From Ehretia macrophylla (Eukaryota > Streptophyta > Magnoliopsida > Boraginales > Ehretiaceae): a stretch of DNA of 64,000 bases. The position numbers were made by a program, and so were the translations under genes. Location: assembly GCA_037974665.1 (NCBI GenBank), contig CM075770.1, positions 7,080,501-7,144,500 on the forward strand, given 5' to 3'. The notes below the pieces were generated by a model. The model saw only the letters and a list, made by a program, of their open reading frames with translations, did no database searches and was not told the DNA's origin. This document shows, one piece after another, positions 58,812 through 64,000 of the stretch; position 1 is the stretch's first letter, and every line of letters begins with the position of its first letter.

Positions 58812-58930
58812 AGGAGCGATCATACCAGCACTAATGCCCTAGATCCCCTCAGAACTTCGAAGCTAAGCGTGCTTGGGCGAGAGTAGTACTAGGATGGGTG
58901 ATACCCTTGGAAGTCCTTGTGTTCCACCCC
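58812..58930 (+). rRNA. 5S rRNA gene copy 63 (TTCCACCCC variant, last in window)
   Basis: Full length. 5' AGGAGCGATC, GCTAAGCGTG with the intermediate element intact, box C GGATGGGTGATACCC, 3' GTTCCACCCC. The array is interrupted 496 bp downstream. Confidence 0.87.
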
Positions 58931-59426
58931 CGTTTAATTTTTTTTTGCCCCGTTTAACCTTGACAAGATGCTTTATCCATCACATTTCTATTATTGAGTC
59001 CCACGGCATCTTGGGCAAGAGAACTTCGCGTCGTTGAGAGGTTGGGCTCGCAAACCGAGGGCGTGGGGCATGTGACCTCGTGTTTGTCACTCTGGTGCTC
59101 ATAACTTATGATCCATAAGGAGTTATATGGCGCACAACATACCGTTGGGAATCTCTCTGGGAGCTCTACGATGGGGGCAGCAAGCTTGCTTTGCTGCACC
59201 TATTTTCAGGGCCTAGAATCGAACGTTTTCATCAGTTTCGGTCCACTTTTCTTCTTTTTGTGCTTTTTTTTTGGTCCTGGATCGTTCGTCGCGAGCCGCG
59301 AAAAGGACGACAACCTAACTCACAGGATATTAGAGGGCCCTACAATGCATCGATATCACGTCTTGCAAGGATGATGCGTTGTTGTAGCAGATGGGTTATC
59401 GATAAGCCCATTGGGCTTTTCGAATG

Positions 59427-60434
59427 TGTGAGGCCCGACCTCGATTTACGTGTAATACCTCATTTCGTGTGGCCTAATCTAGATTTGCGTGCATTGACCT
59501 AGGTTTAAGAATTGTGTTTTGTTTTGTGTGCCTTGCATTGAATTATGTGCATTCATTAGGGTTGCGTGCATTTACTTGGGAAACGTGAATTCCTCTCATA
59601 CTTCGTCCCTTACCTTCTAGTACGTGCCCTAAACCTAGGAAAACGTGCCCTCAGGCTAATCAAGAAAGCATCTTAAACGTAGCACTAGATCATTAATTAA
59701 CCCTACAACGTCTGCTAACTAATATTAAATTGCTAATTCAACCCACTAGAAGATAAAATTGCACCAAAAGCTAGACATTCTTATTCTTTATTCCTTATTC
59801 TTTTGCATTTCCCAAACACACAATTAAATAAGCCTTGAACAAGACAAAAAATTCAGATTTGAACCCATCTTTGGCCGACCACTAGGAGCTTTGAGCATGC
59901 AATCCAATTTCAAAATTTATTCCTCAAACATTCTATGACAATTTAATGACATAATGCATAAAAAAATAACCCAAAACCCTACCCAATGCACCCAAAATCT
60001 TGACTCATGCATATGCCCATGCTAGGATGATTCAAATTTTGCTTCTTGAAGACACAAATCTGAAATTTACAAGCTCAAGGCTGACATATGCTTCAAACTT
60101 TGCAAAGCTTTTATTTTTCCTTCATTTTCTCTCATTTCCTCTCATTCTTCTCTCTCCCTCTCATTCTTCTCTCTCTCTCTCCGCCTTGGCGGAGTTTCTA
60201 CACTCCATAGCTTATCTTCATCACTCAATGGTTCATCAAAGTACGTCCGTTACATGGCTACCCGTTTAATATTCATATAACTCCATGTGCTTTATAAGTG
60301 AAATTGTCTGCCATATCGTGCTTCGCTTGTTTACTTGTCAATGTGCAATCTTATGACTGTTCGGAAGTAACCTACTTTGTTGTCCTCCTAATGTGATATA
60401 TTACATGTCATAAATGTGCATTGCATACAAGGTT
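59427..60434 (+). repeat. LTR 5' part on + strand, with internal deletion
   Basis: Positions 59427-60241 match the first 0.77 kb of the LTR at 47340. The sequence then jumps about 1.16 kb ahead in the LTR (CGTTACATGGCTACCCG matches 49267 onward) and runs to ACAAGGTTG at 60435. CT-rich tracts lie at 60127-60181. No gene is seen. Confidence 0.87.
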
Positions 60435-61215
60435 GGAGTGTAGAAACTCAGCCAAGGCCAAGAGAGAGAGAGAGAGAGAGAAGAATGAGAGGGAGAGAGA
60501 AGAATGAGAGGAAATGAGAGAAAATGAAGCAAAAATAAAAGCTTTGCAAAGTTTGAAGCATATGTCATCCTTGAGCTTGTAAATTTCAGATTTGTGGCTT
60601 CAAGAAGCACAATTTGAATCATCCTAGCATGGGCATATGCATGTGTCGAGATTTTGGGTGCATTGGGTAGGGTTTTGGGTTATTTTTTTATGCATTGTGT
60701 CATTAAATTGTCATAGAATGATTGAGGAATAAATTTTAAAATTGGATTGCATGCTCAAAGCTCCTAGTGGTCGGCCAAAGATGGGTTCAAATCTGAATTT
60801 TTTGTCTTGTTCAAGGCTTATTTTATTGTGTGTTTGGGATATGCAAAGAATAAAGAATAAAGAATGTCTAGCTTTTAGTGCAATTTCGTCTTCTAGTGCA
60901 TTGACTTAGCATTTTAATATTAGTTAATGGAGTTTATAGGATTAATTGGTGATCTAGTGCTTCATGTAAGATGCTTTATTGATTAACGTGTGGGCACGCT
61001 TTCTTAGGTTTAGGGCACGCACTACAAGACAAGGCACGAACTACGAGACGAATGCACGTTTCCCAAGTAAATGCATGCAACCCTAAATGAATGCATGTAA
61101 TTCAATGCAAGAAACACAAAACAAAACAAGATTCTTAAATCTAGGTCAAGGCAAGCATATCTAGGTTAGGCACACGAAACGAGGTATCGCACGCAAATCG
61201 AGGTTGGGCCTCACA
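60435..61215 (-). repeat. LTR 5' part on - strand, start of the 3' LTR
   Basis: Reverse complement of the first ~780 bp of the LTR, ending at 61215 with TGTGAGGCCCAACCTCG in element sense. It pairs with 59427-60206 as an inverted repeat. The GA-rich tract at 60462-60510 is the complement of the CT tract of the other arm. Confidence 0.88.
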
Positions 61216-61228
61216 TCCTCCCCTCCTT
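61216..61228 (-). other. Polypurine tract of the inverted Tekay-type element
   Basis: On the minus strand this reads AAGGAGGGGAGGA directly before the LTR start, identical to the tract at 47327-47339. Confidence 0.87.
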
Positions 61229-61255
61229 AAAAGAATTTCATCTCGAAATTCAATA

Positions 61256-61954
61256 TTACCTTTGAAATAAAGCTCGATACTGTTGCTCCATCTGGTCTCG
61301 CCTTTCCCACATTGCTTCTTCAACTCCATGATGATCCCACAACACTTTTACTATTGGTATAGATTTGTTGCACAACTCTCGATCTTGCTGGTCTAAGATC
61401 CGAATGGGCTTCTTCTCATAAGACAAGTTCTCCCGAAGCTGCAACGGCTCTGGCTCCAAGATATGCGATGGATCAGGGTGATACTTCCGCAGCATTTAAA
61501 CATGAAAGACGTCGTGAATATTGGAGAGGTTTTGGGGTACTGCCAGGCTATACGCCAATTTTTCAACCTTCTCAATTATCTCAAATGGTCCTACAAATCT
61601 CAGGCTCAACTTTCCACCCTTGTCGTGTTTAATCAGTCCCTTCCGAGGTGATATCTTCAAGAACACCTTGTTGCAGACCTCAAACTCTAGGCTCCGTCTC
61701 CGTCGGTCTGCATAACTCTTCTGCCTGCTTTGGGCGGTAAGCATCCGTTTCCGGATGAGGTGGATATTATCAACAGTCTTCATAAGTTCAGGTAAAAGGG
61801 TCGGGTCAAAAGTCTTTGTCTCTCCTACTTCATCCCAATAAATTGGGGATTGACACTTACATCCATATAATGCTTCAAATGGGGCAATCTCGATAGTGGC
61901 CTGATAACTGTTATTATAAGCGAACTGTGCTAGAGACAGGTATTTCTTCCCAAC
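61256..61954 (-). pseudogene. pol: Integrase C-terminus and chromodomain, minus-strand element, broken
   Basis: Contains KVFLKISPRKGLIKHDKGGK, GPFEIIEKVEKLAYSLAVP and the chromodomain KSIPIVKVLWDHHGVEEAMW to the stop at 61256. A TAA at 61496-61498 interrupts it at NIHDVFHV. Upstream, a 1-nt insertion near 61953 (GGGAAGAAAT against GGGAGAAAT in the other copy) shifts the frame relative to the integrase core. The site that is TAG in the first element (47165) is CAG here, so the two copies decayed independently. Confidence 0.88.
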
Positions 61955-62954
61955 CTTCCCCGAAGTCTAAAACACACGCCCTCAGCATATCCTCCAGAAT
62001 TTGAATAGTTCTCTCAGATTGTCCATCAGTTCGAGAGTGATAAGCTGTGCTGAAACTCAACTTCATTCCCAAAGCTTCTTGCAATCTCTTCCAAAATCGG
62101 GAAGTAAAACGAGGATCCCTATCCGATACAATACTCATAGGCATCCCGTGCAATCTTACAATCTCCGCCACATACATATCTCCTAATTTCTCAGGACTAT
62201 CCTCCTTTTTCATCGGTAAGAAATGCGCTGACTTAGTCAATTTATCCACTATGACCCAAGCGGCATCATGACCCTTTTGTGACCTCGGCAGGTCCATAAC
62301 AAAGTCCATAGTTATATGATCCCATTTCCATAGAGGAATCTCTAACGGCTGAAGTAAACCTGCTGGTCGTTGATGTTCTGCTTTGACTCTCTGGTAAGTC
62401 AAACACCATGCCACAAACTCCGCGATCTCTCTCTTCATGTTATTCCACCAATAGTGTTGCTTCAAATCCCGGTACATCTTTGTTCCACCGCGGTGAATAA
62501 TGCATCTTGAATTATGGGCTTCTTCAAGAATCTTCTTTTTCAGCTCTGGCTCATTAGGAACACAAATCCAATTCCTAAACCTCCAAATACCATCATCATG
62601 AAACTTGAAATCTGTGTTGCTTTTTTTAATCTTCTGAAACTGTTGGTCCTTCTGTTGAGGCTCTCGCAATTCAAACAACAAGGTGGATTGAACTTGTGTA
62701 GTGGCAAAAAGTAACCCTTTTCGAGTCAATTGTGGTTTCCACAAGAATGCTTCCTCTAATAACTCCTGCACCTTGACTTCCAGTTTTGCCATGCTTGCTT
62801 TCCTACTTAAGGCATCTGCAACTACATTTTCTTTACCGGGCACATAATTGATTGTGCAGTTATAGTCATCCAAAAGCTCCATCCACCGCCTTTGCCTCAT
62901 ATTCAACTCTTTTTGTGAGAACAAGTATTTCAAGCTCTTGTAATCAGTAAACAT
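61914..62954 (-). pseudogene. pol: RNase H end and integrase core, minus-strand element (346-codon open stretch)
   Basis: The longest uninterrupted frame in the window. It runs from [17 protein letters not shown] (RNase H) through ADALSRK, the zinc region ([11 protein letters not shown] ... CLTY, second Cys lost to Tyr) and the DDE core ([29 protein letters not shown]). It loses frame at [11 protein letters not shown] because of the 1-nt insertion near 61953. A TAG at 62955-62957 separates it from the preceding RNase H part. The open stretch is a remnant of pol, not a gene. Confidence 0.9.
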
Positions 62955-64000
62955 CTAGAACTTGTTACCCCACAGATAGTGCCTCCATTTCTTGAGTGCA
63001 AACACGATAGCCGCTAATTCCAAATCATGCGTCGGGTAGTTCAATTCATACGGCTTCGGTTTCCTAGAAGCATACGCAATCACTCTACCATTTTGCATCA
63101 ACACACAATCTAGTCATTCCTTCGAAGCATCGCTATAGATTACAAAACCTTGATTCCCTTCAGGCAATGCAAGAATAGGTGCAGTAGTCAATCTTTTCTT
63201 CAATTCTTGGAAGCTGTTCTCACACTTGTTATCCCACAAAAACTTTGTTTTCTTTTGAGTGAGCTTTGTAAGTAGTCCTGCAATCTTAGAGAAATCTTTC
63301 ATGAATCTCTGATGATAGCTGGCAAGACTAAGAAAACTCTGAACCTCCGTAACATTTTCTGGCTTGTTCAAAGACATCACCGCTTCTATCTTTGCTGGAT
63401 CCACTGCTATTCCCTCTTGGGATATGATATGCCCTAAAAATGTAATCTGCTGCAACCAAAATTCACTTGTTAAACTTTGCATACAATTGATGCTCTCGAA
63501 GTTTCTGCAATACCAACCGCAGATGTTGTTCATGCTCAGCCTCGGATTTCGGGTATACCAAAATATCATCAATGAAGATCACCACAAATTGGTCCAAGTA
63601 GGGTTGAAACACCCTGTGCATCAAATCCATAAAAGCTGTAGGGGCATTGGTTAGTCCAAATGGCATCACCACATATTCATAATGCCCATATCTTTTCCTA
63701 AAAGCCATTTTAGGCACATCTTCCTTTTTGATTCGCAACTGATAGTACCCTTACCTCAAGTCGAGCTTTGAATACACTTTGGCTCCTTGAAGTTGATCAA
63801 ATAACTCGTCGATCAGTGGAAGTGGGTATTTATTCTTGACAGTCACTTGGTTCAATCCTCGGTAGTCGATGCATAGCCTCAACGTTCCGTCTTTCTTCTT
63901 TACAAATAGGACTGATGCACCCCCACAGAGAAGAACTTGGTTGAACAAACCCCTTCTTCAACAATCCTTGCAATTGGTCCTTCAATTCTTGTAGCTCGGC
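62955..64000 (-). pseudogene. pol: Reverse transcriptase and start of RNase H, minus-strand element, runs off the edge
   Basis: Shows [69 protein letters not shown] and, in RNase H, YSDASKE. Breaks: a frameshift near 63915 just before VLFVKKK, TAA at 63751-63753, a 2-nt deletion near 63470, and TGA at 63114-63116. Gag, the PBS and the other LTR should lie beyond 64000. Confidence 0.9.

Larger units (their letters stand above)
50615..59426 (+). repeat. 5S rDNA tandem array, spacer type B, right block (copies 51-63)
   Basis: Resumes the same spacer interrupted at 38470. Several units are shortened by spacer deletions (spacings 631, 500, 589, 592 bp), so this end of the array is more eroded than the middle block. 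Many spacers here read TTTTCGATAAGCCTATTGGG, marking a local subfamily. The block ends at 59426, where a rearranged chromovirus interrupts GGGCTTTTCGAATG. Confidence 0.95.
59427..64000. mobile_element. Rearranged second Tekay-type element, partial, with inverted LTR
   Basis: Joins the 5S spacer at 59426/59427 with an LTR start on the + strand (TGTGAGGCCCGACCTCG). After about 1 kb of LTR the sequence turns into an inverted LTR (60435-61215) followed by PPT and pol on the minus strand to the window edge. Both LTR parts share a segment (ending TTTTGTTTTGTG, near 59507-59540) absent from the LTRs at 38471 and 47340. They therefore probably belong to one element that suffered an internal inversion. 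The likely target duplication on this side is GAATG (59422-59426). Confidence 0.85.

Noticed and set aside
59427..61215. Inverted repeat as a foldback DNA transposon or MITE
   Set aside because: Both arms are LTR sequence with the TGTGAGG start, and the right arm continues into PPT and pol. A rearranged LTR element explains it fully.
61914..62954. 346-codon open frame as an intact gene
   Set aside because: It is an interior slice of gag-pol bounded by a stop at 62955 and a frameshift near 61953.

Overview
This is nuclear DNA from a seed plant, most likely an angiosperm. The evidence is a long tandem array of plant-type 5S rRNA genes interrupted by plant LTR retrotransposons: Ty3/gypsy chromoviruses of Tekay/Del type, a non-autonomous relative, and a TRIM. 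I found no intact protein-coding gene. Most short open frames lie in the 5S spacers or LTRs and are not genes. The species cannot be named from what I can see.

Layout. (1) 1-59426, after removing two insertions, is about 41.7 kb of tandem 5S rDNA with a repeat unit of about 680 bp (119-bp gene plus a spacer of about 560 bp). I place 63 copies, all on the + strand: 59 near full length, one with a 41-bp internal duplication (1447-1606), and three truncated (4735-4754, 11936-12033, 56186-56214). Copies 1-19 carry spacer type A and copies 20-63 type B. The switch falls exactly on a deletion junction inside a 5S gene near 12030. Copies are strongly diverged, and multi-unit higher-order repeats are visible (a 4-unit block of about 2.72 kb at 30-38 kb, a 2-unit block of about 1.36 kb at 5-8 kb). 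This looks like a poorly homogenised, probably largely silent 5S locus. (2) 17590-23184 is a young non-autonomous LTR element with two nearly identical 2.52-kb LTRs around only 552 bp. (3) 38471-50614 is an old Tekay-type chromovirus with LTRs of 4.07 and 3.28 kb and a gag-pol riddled with stops. A 531-bp TRIM (38893-39423) is nested in its left LTR. (4) 59427-64000 is a rearranged second Tekay-type element. A + strand LTR start joins the 5S spacer, then an inverted LTR and minus-strand pol run off the right edge.

How the parts relate. All insertions sit in 5S spacers. Removing elements 2 and 3 plus one 5-bp target duplication restores unit spacings of 673 and 680 bp, which confirms clean insertions. 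By LTR divergence the order is: the Tekay elements first, the TRIM into one of their LTRs later, and the non-autonomous element recently. The non-autonomous LTRs share several blocks with the Tekay LTRs, so it may have been mobilised by Tekay proteins.

Limits. All comparisons were done by eye. Divergence figures are hand counts, and 5S ends are set by alignment to the array consensus.
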